This document shows, in pieces, positions 32,070 through 40,780 of a stretch of 64,000 nucleotides of DNA. Origin of the DNA: Streptomyces sp. NBC_00554 (GTDB lineage: Bacteria > Actinomycetota > Actinomycetes > Streptomycetales > Streptomycetaceae); contig NZ_CP107799.1 in assembly GCF_041431135.1 (NCBI RefSeq), forward strand, positions 7,564,001-7,628,000. Reading direction: 5' to 3'. The translations under genes were made by a program, and so were the position numbers. Every line of letters begins with the position of its first letter. Position 1 is the stretch's first letter. The notes beneath the pieces were generated by a model. It saw only the letters and a list, made by a program, of their open reading frames with translations, ran no database searches and was not told the origin of the DNA.

Positions 32070-33437
32070 ATGAGCAGGCCGCACCTCGCCTCAGGTCCCG
32101 AAGGCCCCGGCGCGCTGCGGCCGTTGCTCGACACCGTGCTCGACGCACTGCGCGAGGGCGGCGAGGCGAGGGGAGGGCCGCTGCCCGCCGGAGGGCCGGA
32201 GGCGGTGGCCCGACGGGTGCGGGACGCGGTCGGCGACGTACTGCCCCGGCAAGGCAGCGACGACGCCCTGCACACCCTCGTACGGGCCCTCGCCGAGGGC
32301 GCCGCGGACCCCGCCCACCCGCTGTGCGCCGCCCACCTGCACTGCCCGCCCCTCGCCGTCGCCACCGCCGCGGACCTCGCCGTCTCCGTCCTCAACCCCT
32401 CCCTGGACTCCTGGGACCAGGCCCCCGCCGCCTCCGAACTGGAGGCACTCGTGACACGGACGCTGGCGCGCGAAGCCGGCGCGGCGGACGCGCTCGTCAC
32501 CACCGGCGGCACCGAGTCCAACCAACTCGCCCTCCTCCTCGCCCGGGAAGCACACGGAAGCGCACACGGCGGCGTGCGGCTCGTGCACGGCGCCAACGCC
32601 CACCACTCCCTGCCCCGCGCCGCCTGGCTCCTCGGCCTGCCCGACCCCGTCGTCGTCCCCGCCCCCGCCGGCACGATGGACCCCGCCGCCCTCTGCGAAG
32701 CCCTCACCGAGCTGCCGGGCCCCCTGCTCGTCGCCGCCACCGCCGGCACCACCGACGCCGGCCTCATCGACCCGCTGCCCGAGATCGCCGACCTGTGCGA
32801 GGCCCACGGCGCCCGCCTCCACATCGACGCCGCCTACGGCGGAGGCCTCCTCTTCAGCGACCGGCACCGCGGCCTGCTCGACGGACTCGACCGCGCCCAC
32901 ACCGTCACCCTCGACCTGCACAAACTCGGCTGGCAGCCCGTCGCCGCGGGCCTCCTCACCGTCCGCGACGAACGCGACCTCGCCGCACTGGAACACCGCG
33001 CCGACTACCTCAACGCCGACGACGACACCGAAGCGGGCCTCCCCGACCTCCTCGGCCGCTCCCTGCGCACCACCCGGCGCCCCGACATCCTCAAGATCGC
33101 CGTCACCCTCAAAACCCTCGGACGAGAAGGAATCGGCGCCCTCGTCGACCAGGTCTGCGCGCGCGCTCACGAGTTCGCCGACCTCATAGCCGCCCACCCC
33201 GGCTTCGAGCTCTACGACCGGCCGACCATCAGCACTGTCCTGTTCCGGCCCACCGAAGCCACCGACGCCGCCGTCGCCGCCGTACGCCGCACCCTCCTGC
33301 ACGAAGGCCGCGCGGTCCTCGGACGCGCCACCCTCGACGGCCGCCGCTGGCTCAAAGCCACCCTCCTCAACCCCCACACCCGGCCAGGCGACCTGGCCAC
33401 GCTCTTGAAACTGGTGGAAGGACACACCCCCCGATGA
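32070..33437 (+). CDS. PLP-dependent amino acid decarboxylase, DesA-like
   Basis: A 455-residue group II PLP decarboxylase starting at ATG 32070 after GGAGG. The PLP lysine is K285 in LDLHKLGWQPVAAG. The aspartate that contacts the ring is D253 (HIDAAYGG), and the TTGGTESNQLAL phosphate loop is near residue 146. The DLHKLGWQPVAAG block is the form seen in DesA, the lysine decarboxylase of desferrioxamine synthesis. The downstream gene overlaps by 4 bp and is a DesB-like hydroxylase, so lysine (giving cadaverine) or a shorter diamine precursor is the likely substrate. No iron box was seen in the 197-bp upstream gap. Confidence 0.87.
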   Translation: MSRPHLASGPEGPGALRPLLDTVLDALREGGEARGGPLPAGGPEAVARRVRDAVGDVLPRQGSDDALHTLVRALAEGAADPAHPLCAAHLHCPPLAVATAADLAVSVLNPSLDSWDQAPAASELEALVTRTLAREAGAADALVTTGGTESNQLALLLAREAHGSAHGGVRLVHGANAHHSLPRAAWLLGLPDPVVVPAPAGTMDPAALCEALTELPGPLLVAATAGTTDAGLIDPLPEIADLCEAHGARLHIDAAYGGGLLFSDRHRGLLDGLDRAHTVTLDLHKLGWQPVAAGLLTVRDERDLAALEHRADYLNADDDTEAGLPDLLGRSLRTTRRPDILKIAVTLKTLGREGIGALVDQVCARAHEFADLIAAHPGFELYDRPTISTVLFRPTEATDAAVAAVRRTLLHEGRAVLGRATLDGRRWLKATLLNPHTRPGDLATLLKLVEGHTPR

Positions 33438-34852
33438 GCCCGACGCCCAACCCCCCACACCCCGCCGCCGTTGCACCCCGCGACCTGGTGGGCATCGGCA
33501 TCGGCCCCTTCAACCTCTCCCTCGCCGCCCTCGCCCAGCCCCTCGCCGAACTCGACACCGTCTTCTACGAACAGCGCCCCGGCTTCGACTGGCACCCCGG
33601 CCTCCTCATCGACGGCGCCACCCTCCAAGTCCCCTTCCTTGCCGACCTGGTGACCCTCGCCGACCCCGCCAGCCCCTGGTCGTTCCTCAACTACCTCAAG
33701 GACCGCGACCGGCTCTTCCCGTTCTACTTCGCCGAGCGCTTCCACATCCAGCGCGCCGAGTACGACGCCTACTGCCGCTGGGTCGCCGACAGCCTCCCCG
33801 GACTCCACTTCGGCCACCAGGTCGACGCCGTCCGCTGGAACCCCGAACGCGCCCTGTTCGAAGTCGACTTCAGCCAACTCGACGCCGACGGGGAAGCCGA
33901 ATCCCTCGGCCGCTCCTACACCCGCAACATCGTCCTCGGCGTCGGCACCGCCCCCAACATCCCCGAACCGCTCAAGCCCCTCGTGGCGGCCCCCGGCGTG
34001 CCCGTCATCCACGCCGCCGACTACCTCAAACACCGCGAGCAGTTCCTCACCGCCGAACACATCACCGTCATCGGCGCCGGACAGTCAGGCGCCGAAGTCT
34101 TCCTCGACCTCCTGCGCAACCGACCCGCAGGCCGCGAGAAGATCCACTGGCTCGCCCGCACCGAAGCCTTCGCCCCCATGGAGTACTCCAAGCTCGGCCT
34201 GGAGCACTTCACCCCCGACTACACCCGCTACTTCCACCACCTCACAGAACCCGTCCGCGACCGGCTCGTCGCCGCCCAATGGCAACTCCACAAAGGCATC
34301 GACGCCGACACCATCGCCGCCATCCACGACGAGCTCTACCGCCGCACCCTGCACGGCGGCTGGCCCGACGCCGTCCTCACCCCCGCCGTCACCGTCCGCA
34401 CCGCAGGACGCGTCGCCACCACCAAAGTCGAACTCCACCTCGAACACACCCAACAAGGCGCCCGCTCCCGCCTCACCACCGACGCCGTCGTCCTCGCCAC
34501 CGGCTACCGTGAACGCCCCCTCGGCCGCATCCTCGCCGGACTCGACCCCTACCTGCGCCGCGACAGCTCCGAACGCCCCCGCATCGACGACCAGTTCCGC
34601 CTGGTCCTCGACCCGTCCGTCACCGGCCACGTCTACGTCCAGAACGCCGAACTCCACACCCACGGCGTCGGCGCCCCCGACCTCGGCCTCGCCGCCTGGC
34701 GCAGCGCCACCATCCTCAACTCCCTCACCGGCAAAGACCCCTACCCGCTCCCACGCCGAACGGCCTTCACCAGCTTCGGACTCGATCAACAACCACAGAT
34801 CCCGTCCGCCCGCCAGGAACGCACCCTGATCCCCTTGGTGGAGGGCAGGTAA
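33434..34852 (+). CDS. Lysine/ornithine/diamine N-monooxygenase, DesB-like
   Basis: A 472-residue flavin N-hydroxylase that turns a terminal amine into a hydroxylamine for hydroxamate siderophores. The FAD motif GIGIGPFNLSLAAL is near residue 20, the substrate-side FDWHPGLLIDGATLQVPF follows, the NADPH motif VIGAGQSGAEVFLDLL is near 215, and the family's LATGYRERPLG is near 355. Its ATG overlaps the decarboxylase stop (ATGA). No acyltransferase (DesC) or siderophore synthetase (DesD) follows; the next 636 bp contain only repeats. The pair may feed another pathway or a siderophore locus elsewhere. Confidence 0.9.
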   Translation: MSPTPNPPHPAAVAPRDLVGIGIGPFNLSLAALAQPLAELDTVFYEQRPGFDWHPGLLIDGATLQVPFLADLVTLADPASPWSFLNYLKDRDRLFPFYFAERFHIQRAEYDAYCRWVADSLPGLHFGHQVDAVRWNPERALFEVDFSQLDADGEAESLGRSYTRNIVLGVGTAPNIPEPLKPLVAAPGVPVIHAADYLKHREQFLTAEHITVIGAGQSGAEVFLDLLRNRPAGREKIHWLARTEAFAPMEYSKLGLEHFTPDYTRYFHHLTEPVRDRLVAAQWQLHKGIDADTIAAIHDELYRRTLHGGWPDAVLTPAVTVRTAGRVATTKVELHLEHTQQGARSRLTTDAVVLATGYRERPLGRILAGLDPYLRRDSSERPRIDDQFRLVLDPSVTGHVYVQNAELHTHGVGAPDLGLAAWRSATILNSLTGKDPYPLPRRTAFTSFGLDQQPQIPSARQERTLIPLVEGR

Positions 34853-35316
34853 GAAGCGAAGCCTTCCAAGCACGGCTCAGCACCCGCGACGGCAAGAAGC
34901 CGCTGGAGATCACCCGGGCCATCGGCGTTTCCTGCGGGCCGCCACCCGGGCTGCCGTGGGGAATGGTTTTTCGCCCCCTCCGCCCCTACCCAACCCGTAC
35001 CTGGGGGCTCCGCCCCCAGACCCCCGCTCGCCCGAAGGCCTCGTCCTCAAACGCCGGACGGGCTGGATGGTGACTCCCTGGGCTGAAAAGCGCAGCCCCC
35101 ACGGGTGGGAGGGGGATCGGGACGGCACAGGCTCGTCCTCAAACGCCGGACGGGCTGGATGGTGACTCCCTGGGCTGAATGCGTAGCCCCCGCGGGTGGG
35201 TGGGGGATCGGGACGGCACCGCCCCGCCCACCGGACGCCGTAGGCGTTCGAGGAGCGGGGCCCGGTCCGGAGGGAGCGCCCCCCACCACACCCCCCGCTG
35301 CCGCCCACCGGCGGGA
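34853..35316. repeat. Repeat-filled non-coding region with half copy and tandem 88-bp units
   Basis: Most of this gap carries no convincing gene. From 34965 about 95 bp repeat the left half of the 277-bp element at 21214 (TTTTTCGCCCCCTCCGCCCC ... CCTCAAACGCCGGACGGGCT). Two tandem units of 89 and 88 bp follow (35040-35128 and 35132-35219), each starting CTCGTCCTCAAACGCCGG and ending GGGATCGGGACGGCAC. A reversed arm (GGCGTTCGAGGAGCGGGG) closes at about 35264. The first 110 bp (34853-34964) show nothing recognisable. Confidence 0.75.
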
Positions 35317-35429
35317 GGGGGCGTGCCGGTACGTCCAAAGCCCGTCGCGTACGCCCGCGTCACCGGACGCTTCACTGCCCGGCCAACGTCTGATCCGGCG
35401 GCGACGGGCGGACGTACCGGCACGCCCCC
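35317..35429. mobile_element. 113-bp palindromic MITE-like element
   Basis: A perfect 20-bp inverted repeat (35317-35336 and 35410-35429, GGGGGCGTGCCGGTACGTCC) continues inward as a 9-bp arm pair (GCCCGTCGC, 35340-35348; GCGACGGGC, 35401-35409) after a 3-nt bulge. About 52 bp lie in the loop. There is no coding potential. It could be a transposon-derived hairpin or a large terminator for the convergent nucleotidase and hydroxylase genes. Confidence 0.6.
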
Positions 35430-35488
35430 GACCCACCCACCCGGCATCAGCCCCCACCTACACCCGCGGCTGCATCGTCAACCACGGC

Positions 35489-37294
35489 CTAGAACACGGG
35501 CGTGCCGTCCCGAGTCAGCTTCCAGTCCACCGAAGCGAACTCCGCCGGGTTCAGCGACCCCTTCGCGGTCACCCACTCCGCGATCCGCGTGCGGATCTCC
35601 GTCGACTCGGCCCACACCTCGGTAGCCGACGCCACATGCGGGAAGGCGCCGCCGCCATTGGCGCGGTAGTTGTTCACCGCCAGCACGAACTGCTGCGCGT
35701 CGTCCAGCGCCGCACCGTTGTACGTCAGGTTCTTGATCCGCGAACCCTCGGCCTGCGCGATGTCGATGTCGTACCGCAGCCCCGACACGTAGTCGTAGTT
35801 GTAGTCCGGCCGGTTGTTCGCGTTCGTCAGCTTCGCCGTGTCGATCACCGCGTCCGCCGCCGTCCGCACGAAGTAGTTCGCCGAGTACTCCAGGTACGCC
35901 CGCACCTGCGCGCCCGTCATCACCTTCGCGACCAGCGTGTTGTCGTACACGTACAGGCTCGACAGATCCCGGATCGTCACATTGCCGGCCGGGATCTCCG
36001 AGGTGCGCGAGAACGGCGAGGCCTGCGCGATCACCGGCAGCGAGGCGTACTCCGTGCCCACGAGCGCCGCCTTGACGACGTCCTCCTGCACCTTGGTGAT
36101 CAGGTCGATGATCGCGGCGTCCTTGTACCGCGCCTCGACCGTAGTCAGCGTCTCCGTGGCCGTGCCGACCACCTGGTTGACGTACGCGACGACCACGTCG
36201 TGCTCGTCCTTGAGCAGCTTGGTGATCTTCGGGTCGTCGACGACCGAGTTCGAGTTGCGGACCGACGCCGCCACCGACTCGACCGTCCACCGGCCCTTCT
36301 CGAAAACCAGCTCGAAGTCGAAGAGGGACAGGCGCTCCGCGTAGGCCAGCGGCTCCGAGAGAACCACCGTCTTGCCGGTCGCGGTGTTGGTGACCTTCAG
36401 CTCGGGAATCTCCACATGCGCGTGCCCGACCAGAATCGCGTCGATCCCCGGCACCTGCTGCGCCACCAACCCCGCCGAGTTCTCGACGTACGGCAGCTGA
36501 TCACCGTACGAGGACGTGCCCGACGAACCGGAGTGCGCCGACACGACCACCACGTCCGCCCCCATCGACCGCAGCTTCGGCACCCACTTCGCCGCCTGCT
36601 CCTCCAGCCCCGGGAACGTCAACTTGCCCTGGACATAGGCCTTGTCCCAGATCGCGATACCGGGGTTGGTGAGACCGAGAACGGCGACCTTGACCGGCGG
36701 CGCACCCTTCACGTGGAACGTCTTCATGAAGTACGGCGGGAAAGCCGGCTTCAGCGTCTTCGCGTCCAGCGCGTTGGCGCCGAGCAGCGGGAAACGGCAC
36801 TGCTCCTCGAACTTCCGCAGCGTCTCGATGCCGTAATTGAACTCGTGGTTGCCAAGGGCCACCGCGTCATAGCCGATCGCGTTCATCGCCTGCGCCATCG
36901 GGTGGACAGGACCGCCCTTGGCGGTGATCGGGTCGACCTTCGCGTAGTAGTACGTCAGGGGAGTGCCCTGAATCGTGTCGCCCGCGTCCAGAAGCAGCGT
37001 GTTGCCACGGCCCTTCTCCTTGCGGACCGCGTTCACCAGCGTCGAAATCCGCGCCAGCCCCTGCGCGTTGCCCGCCGTGTCCTTGTACTCCGCGTCCTTG
37101 AAGTAGTCCCAGTTGAAAACATGACCGTGCAGATCGGTCGTGCCCATCACCGTCAGGGAGTACCGCTTCACGGGCTTCCCGCCCTTCTTCGCCTCAGCAG
37201 CCGTGGCAGCCGGAGCCGCCACCGCCCCGGCGAGCGCGACCCCCGCCCCCGTCACGGCGGACTTCTTCAGGAACTTACGGCGGTTCAACGACAT
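35489..37294 (-). CDS. Tat-exported bifunctional metallophosphatase/5'-nucleotidase
   Basis: A 601-residue periplasmic-type nucleotidase that releases phosphate from nucleotides outside the cell. The N-terminus has a twin-arginine signal (NRRKFLKKSAV, then a hydrophobic stretch and an Ala-rich cleavage region near residue 32). The metallophosphatase domain shows its metal ligands in order: TTDLHGH, LDAGDTIQG, LGNHEFNYG, VVSAHSG and VGHAHVE. The C-terminal 5'-nucleotidase domain binds the nucleobase and includes NNYRANGGGAFPH. It is transcribed alone, away from the SIMPL gene. Confidence 0.94.
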   Translation of the reverse strand: MSLNRRKFLKKSAVTGAGVALAGAVAAPAATAAEAKKGGKPVKRYSLTVMGTTDLHGHVFNWDYFKDAEYKDTAGNAQGLARISTLVNAVRKEKGRGNTLLLDAGDTIQGTPLTYYYAKVDPITAKGGPVHPMAQAMNAIGYDAVALGNHEFNYGIETLRKFEEQCRFPLLGANALDAKTLKPAFPPYFMKTFHVKGAPPVKVAVLGLTNPGIAIWDKAYVQGKLTFPGLEEQAAKWVPKLRSMGADVVVVSAHSGSSGTSSYGDQLPYVENSAGLVAQQVPGIDAILVGHAHVEIPELKVTNTATGKTVVLSEPLAYAERLSLFDFELVFEKGRWTVESVAASVRNSNSVVDDPKITKLLKDEHDVVVAYVNQVVGTATETLTTVEARYKDAAIIDLITKVQEDVVKAALVGTEYASLPVIAQASPFSRTSEIPAGNVTIRDLSSLYVYDNTLVAKVMTGAQVRAYLEYSANYFVRTAADAVIDTAKLTNANNRPDYNYDYVSGLRYDIDIAQAEGSRIKNLTYNGAALDDAQQFVLAVNNYRANGGGAFPHVASATEVWAESTEIRTRIAEWVTAKGSLNPAEFASVDWKLTRDGTPVF

Positions 37295-37431
37295 CTCAGC
37301 GACTCCTCAGGAAACGGTCAACGACGCGCGTAGATTCTGGCCCACGAGCCACCACCGCAACAGGTCCGGGAGGTTTCGATCTGGTGACCTGTGGGCATTC
37401 CAACCGGCCTCTCAGTGACAGAGTGGGACGT

Positions 37432-38148
37432 ATGGCACCCACCGCAGAGGAACCCCAACCCGCCCTCCCCTACGGCACTCCCGACTCACCCCGCATCGCC
37501 GTCCGCGGCGAAGCCCGCCTGGAGGTCGATCCCGAGATCGCCCGCATCGGCATCACCGTCACCGCACGCGGCACCGACCGCCGCGACGCCCTCACCGACC
37601 TCACCCGCCGCAACACCACCGCGCTGGACCTCGTGAAGTCGTACGGCGACGCGGTCGAGCACGTGGAGACCGGTGCCTTCTCCATCAGCCCCGAACTCAC
37701 CAAGCACGGCCGCGGCGAACGCATCCGCGCCTATCACGGCCGCGTCCACATCACCGCCGAACTCACCGACTTCACGGCCCTCGGGGAGCTGACGACCCGG
37801 CTCGCGGACCTCGACCTCACCCGCGTCGACGGACCCTGGTGGGCCCTGCGCCCCGACTCGCCGTCCTACCGCCAGGCCCGCCGGCAAGCCGTCCACGAAG
37901 CCGTCCAGCGCGCCCGCGAATACGCCGAGGCCCTCGGCACCACCCTCTCCGCCCTCGTCGAACTCGCCGACATCGGCGCCGAGAACGCCGCACCGCCCTA
38001 CCCCGCGGCGCCCGGCCGCGCCATGCGCTCCATGGCCTACGCCGCGGACACCGCCGAAGAGGCCGCCCCCCTGGACCTGGAACCCCAACGCCAGCGTGTC
38101 TACGCGCAAGTCAACGCCCGATTCACCATGGCGCCACCCCAGCTCTAG
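37432..38148 (+). CDS. SIMPL-domain (DUF541) protein
   Basis: A 238-residue protein with the SIMPL/DUF541 fold (IAVRGEARLEVDPEIARIGITVTARG at residues 21-46). The family is widespread, often in the envelope or cytosol, and has no settled biochemical function. No signal peptide is visible, so it is probably cytosolic here. The C-terminus ends RVYAQVNARFTM, the last strand of the fold. An 11-bp unit (AGTCCTGCTCC) is repeated three times across and after the stop (38147-38177). Confidence 0.87.
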   Translation: MAPTAEEPQPALPYGTPDSPRIAVRGEARLEVDPEIARIGITVTARGTDRRDALTDLTRRNTTALDLVKSYGDAVEHVETGAFSISPELTKHGRGERIRAYHGRVHITAELTDFTALGELTTRLADLDLTRVDGPWWALRPDSPSYRQARRQAVHEAVQRAREYAEALGTTLSALVELADIGAENAAPPYPAAPGRAMRSMAYAADTAEEAAPLDLEPQRQRVYAQVNARFTMAPPQL

Positions 38149-38345
38149 TCCTGCTCCAGTCCTGCTCCAGTCCTGCGGAGAAGTATTCGGAATTGTGGCC
38201 GAGGGCGTACTGAAAGCGACCACCGGCGCTCATCAGAGCACCCCGGCGCACAATTCAACGCTTGTCAATAACCCTTCACGCAAAGGTTGTTGAGTAGTCA
38301 TGCGGCACCAATTCCCTACCCGCCGGTAAGGCCTACGCTCGAAAC

Positions 38346-39782
38346 ATGCGCCGAGCAAAGATCGTCTGTACCTTGGGCCCCGCCACCGACTCGTACGACC
38401 AGATCAAGGCACTGGTCGAAGCCGGAATGGACGTAGCCCGCTTCAACCTCAGCCACGGCAGCTACGCCGACCACGAGGAGCGCTACCAGCGCGTACGCAA
38501 GGCCTCCGACGAGTCCGGCCGCAGCGTCGGCGTCCTCGCCGACCTTCAAGGCCCGAAGATCCGACTCGGCCGCTTCACCGAAGGCCCCGTACTGCTTGAA
38601 CGCGGAGACACCTTCACCATCACCGTCGAAGAAGGCTTCGAGGGCGACCGCCAGACCTGCGGCACCACCTACGCGGGACTGGCGGGAGACGTCACCACCG
38701 GAGAGCGCATCCTCGTCGACGACGGCAAGGTCTGCCTCGAAGTCACCGCCGTCGACGGCCCCCGCGTCCACACCACCGTCATCGAAGGCGGCATGGTCTC
38801 GGACAACAAGGGCCTCAACCTCCCCGGCGTCGCCGTCTCCGTCCCCGCCCTCTCCGACAAGGACGAAGCGGACCTCCGCTGGGCCCTGCGTATCGGATGC
38901 GACGTCATCGCCCTGTCGTTCGTCCGCAGCGGCCGCGACATCGAGGACGTCCACCGCATCATGGACGAGGAAGGCCGCCGCCTTCCCGTGATCGCCAAGG
39001 TGGAGAAGCCGCAGGCCGTCGAGAACATCGACGACATCGTCGCCGCCTTCGACGGCATCATGGTCGCCCGCGGCGACCTCGGCGTCGAAATGCCTCTGGA
39101 ACAGGTCCCGATCGTCCAGAAGCGCGCGATCAAGCTGGCCAAGCGCAACGCCAAGCCCGTCATCGTCGCCACCCAGATGCTCGACTCGATGATCGAGAAC
39201 TCCCGCCCCACCCGCGCGGAGGCCTCCGACGTCGCGAACGCCGTCATCGACGGCACCGACGCCGTGATGCTCTCCGGCGAGACCAGCGTCGGGAAGTACC
39301 CCATCGAGACCGTCCGCACGATGGGCCGGATCGTCGAAGCCGCCGAAGAGGACATCCTCGAAAAGGGCCTCCCGCCCCTGACGGAACGCAACAAGCCCCG
39401 CACCCAGGGCGGCGCCGTGGCTCGTGCCGCCGCGGAGATGGGCGACTTCCTCGGCGCCAAGTTCCTGGTCGCCTTCACGCAGTCCGGGGACACCGTCCGC
39501 CGTCTCTCCCGCTACCGCTCCCCGATCCCGCTGCTCGCCTTCACGCCGGCCCCGGAGACCCGCTCCCAGCTCAACCTCACCTGGGGCGTCGAAACCTTCC
39601 TGGGCCCGCACGTCGACTCCACCGACGCGATGGTCGACCAGGTCGACGAGCTGCTCCTGAAGTACGGCCGCTGCGAGAAGGGCGACATCGTCGTCATCAC
39701 GGCCGGCTCCCCGCCCGGGGTCTCGGGCTCGACGAACCTCGTGCGGGTGCATCACATCGGCGAGGACGACAGCCCCAAGTAG
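38346..39782 (+). CDS. pyk: Pyruvate kinase
   Basis: A 478-residue pyruvate kinase, which makes pyruvate and ATP from phosphoenolpyruvate in glycolysis. Conserved parts are RRAKIVCTLGPATDS at the N-terminus, DVARFNLSHGSY, LADLQGPKIRLG, the catalytic lysine region VIAKVEKPQAVENI, the metal-site MVARGDLGVEMPLEQVP, and the signature ATQMLDSMIENSRPTRAE. The C-terminal domain is complete. Streptomycetes usually have two pyk genes; this looks like the copy near gltB. The ATG lies only 6 bp past a TACGCT box, so the leader may be very short. Confidence 0.96.
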   Translation: MRRAKIVCTLGPATDSYDQIKALVEAGMDVARFNLSHGSYADHEERYQRVRKASDESGRSVGVLADLQGPKIRLGRFTEGPVLLERGDTFTITVEEGFEGDRQTCGTTYAGLAGDVTTGERILVDDGKVCLEVTAVDGPRVHTTVIEGGMVSDNKGLNLPGVAVSVPALSDKDEADLRWALRIGCDVIALSFVRSGRDIEDVHRIMDEEGRRLPVIAKVEKPQAVENIDDIVAAFDGIMVARGDLGVEMPLEQVPIVQKRAIKLAKRNAKPVIVATQMLDSMIENSRPTRAEASDVANAVIDGTDAVMLSGETSVGKYPIETVRTMGRIVEAAEEDILEKGLPPLTERNKPRTQGGAVARAAAEMGDFLGAKFLVAFTQSGDTVRRLSRYRSPIPLLAFTPAPETRSQLNLTWGVETFLGPHVDSTDAMVDQVDELLLKYGRCEKGDIVVITAGSPPGVSGSTNLVRVHHIGEDDSPK

Positions 39783-39823
39783 GCGGGCACGCTGTGTCAC
39801 CGACCGTGGCAGCGTGCAGCAAA

Positions 39824-39856
39824 AAGCGGAGGCTCACGAGATGTGAGCCTCCGCTT
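39824..39856. terminator. Bidirectional terminator between pyk and tRNA-Leu
   Basis: A perfect 14-bp stem, AAGCGGAGGCTCAC / GTGAGCCTCCGCTT, with a 5-nt loop lies between convergent pyk and tRNA-Leu. A-rich (39821-39825) flanks give a U-run in the tRNA direction. Confidence 0.88.
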
Positions 39857-39868
39857 ACGCGCAAAATG

Positions 39869-39951
39869 TGCCGGGTGCGGGATTCGAACCCGCAAGCCCT
39901 CTCAGGCAGAGGTGTTTGAGACCTCCGTGTATGCCGTTCCACCAACCCGGC
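39869..39951 (-). tRNA. tRNA-Leu (anticodon CAA)
   Basis: On the minus strand a 7-bp acceptor stem GCCGGGT/ACCCGGC pairs the ends, with discriminator A at 39869. The anticodon stem GAGGT/ACCTC holds the loop CTCAAAC, giving anticodon CAA (codon UUG). A long variable arm and the T-loop GTTCGAATC are present, as in a class II leucine tRNA. The 3' CCA is not encoded. It is 83 nt long. This is not bldA, which reads UUA. Confidence 0.96.
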
Positions 39952-40050
39952 TCAAGTGGCTGCCCGGAAGCATACCGGGTCACCGCAGCTTGCTGCAGCT
40001 AGGTAGGCTCTTGGGCAGCAGCACTGCCCGGCCCGTAATGAGGAGCCCCC

Positions 40051-40707
40051 GTGACCGCCCCCGAGTCGCCCCAGCCCGTAGACGCGCCCGACGACGACAA
40101 GTCGCACGTGCCTCCGCTGACGACCCGCGTCGTCATCGCTGAGGACGAGGCGCTGATTCGTCTCGACCTCAAAGAGATGCTGGAGGAAGAGGGCTACAGC
40201 GTCGTAGGAGAGGCGGGCGACGGTGAGCAGGCGGTCGAGCTGGCCCGGGAGCACAAGCCCGACCTGGTGATCCTCGACGTGAAGATGCCCAAGCTCGACG
40301 GCATCTCGGCGGCGGAGAAGATCGCCGAGGAGGGCATCGCCCCGGTGCTCATGCTGACCGCCTTCTCGCAGCGCGACCTGGTCGAGCGGGCGCGCGACGC
40401 CGGCGCGATGGCGTACCTGGTGAAGCCGTTCAGCAAGAGCGACGTGGTGCCCGCGATCGAGATGGCGGTCTCGCGGTTCACGGAGCTGAAGCAGCTCGAG
40501 CAGGAGGTCGCGGACCTCAGCCAGCGGCTGGAGACCCGGAAGCTGGTCGACCGTGCGAAGTCGGTTCTGCAGACCCAGTACGGACTGACGGAGCCGGCCG
40601 CGTTCCGGTGGATCCAGAAGACCTCGATGGACCGGCGTATGTCCATGCAGCAGGTCGCCGAGGCGGTCATCCAGGACGCCGAGGAGAAGAAGTCCGCGAA
40701 GGGCTAG
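40051..40707 (+). CDS. ANTAR-domain response regulator (PdtaR-like)
   Basis: A 218-residue regulator with GTG start after GAGGAG. The receiver domain (about residues 25-140) has the acidic cluster AEDEA, the phospho-acceptor D76 (VILDVKMPKLDG) and the Lys of VKPFSKSD. A coiled-coil linker leads to an ANTAR domain (about 155-212, QRLETRKLVDRAKSVLQTQYGLTEPAAFRWIQ). This domain binds paired hairpins in mRNA leaders and stops termination. The mycobacterial homologue is PdtaR. The partner kinase is not in the window. Confidence 0.93.
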   Translation: MTAPESPQPVDAPDDDKSHVPPLTTRVVIAEDEALIRLDLKEMLEEEGYSVVGEAGDGEQAVELAREHKPDLVILDVKMPKLDGISAAEKIAEEGIAPVLMLTAFSQRDLVERARDAGAMAYLVKPFSKSDVVPAIEMAVSRFTELKQLEQEVADLSQRLETRKLVDRAKSVLQTQYGLTEPAAFRWIQKTSMDRRMSMQQVAEAVIQDAEEKKSAKG

Positions 40708-40727
40708 CCCGACGCGTGGAACGGAAG

Positions 40728-40760
40728 AGGCCCGCACCCCCGGCAAGGGGGTGCGGGCCT
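40728..40760. terminator. Terminator between the ANTAR regulator and livF
   Basis: A 14-bp stem AGGCCCGCACCCCC / GGGGGTGCGGGCCT with loop GGCAA (40742-40746) is followed by TCTCGT. It lies between convergent genes, 20 bp after each stop, and should serve both. Confidence 0.88.
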
Positions 40761-40780
40761 TCTCGTACGCGCGGAAGGAG

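Noticed and set aside
34905-35460. Several open frames of 60-140 codons across the repeat region
   Set aside because: They follow the repeat units, lack ribosome sites, and their products are Pro/Arg/Gly-rich without homology.
38147-38177. 11-bp triple repeat after the SIMPL gene as a regulatory element
   Set aside because: Only three short copies, partly overlapping the stop codon; more likely replication slippage.
39869-39951. Possibility that the leucine tRNA is bldA
   Set aside because: The anticodon read from the minus strand is CAA, not UAA, so it serves UUG codons.
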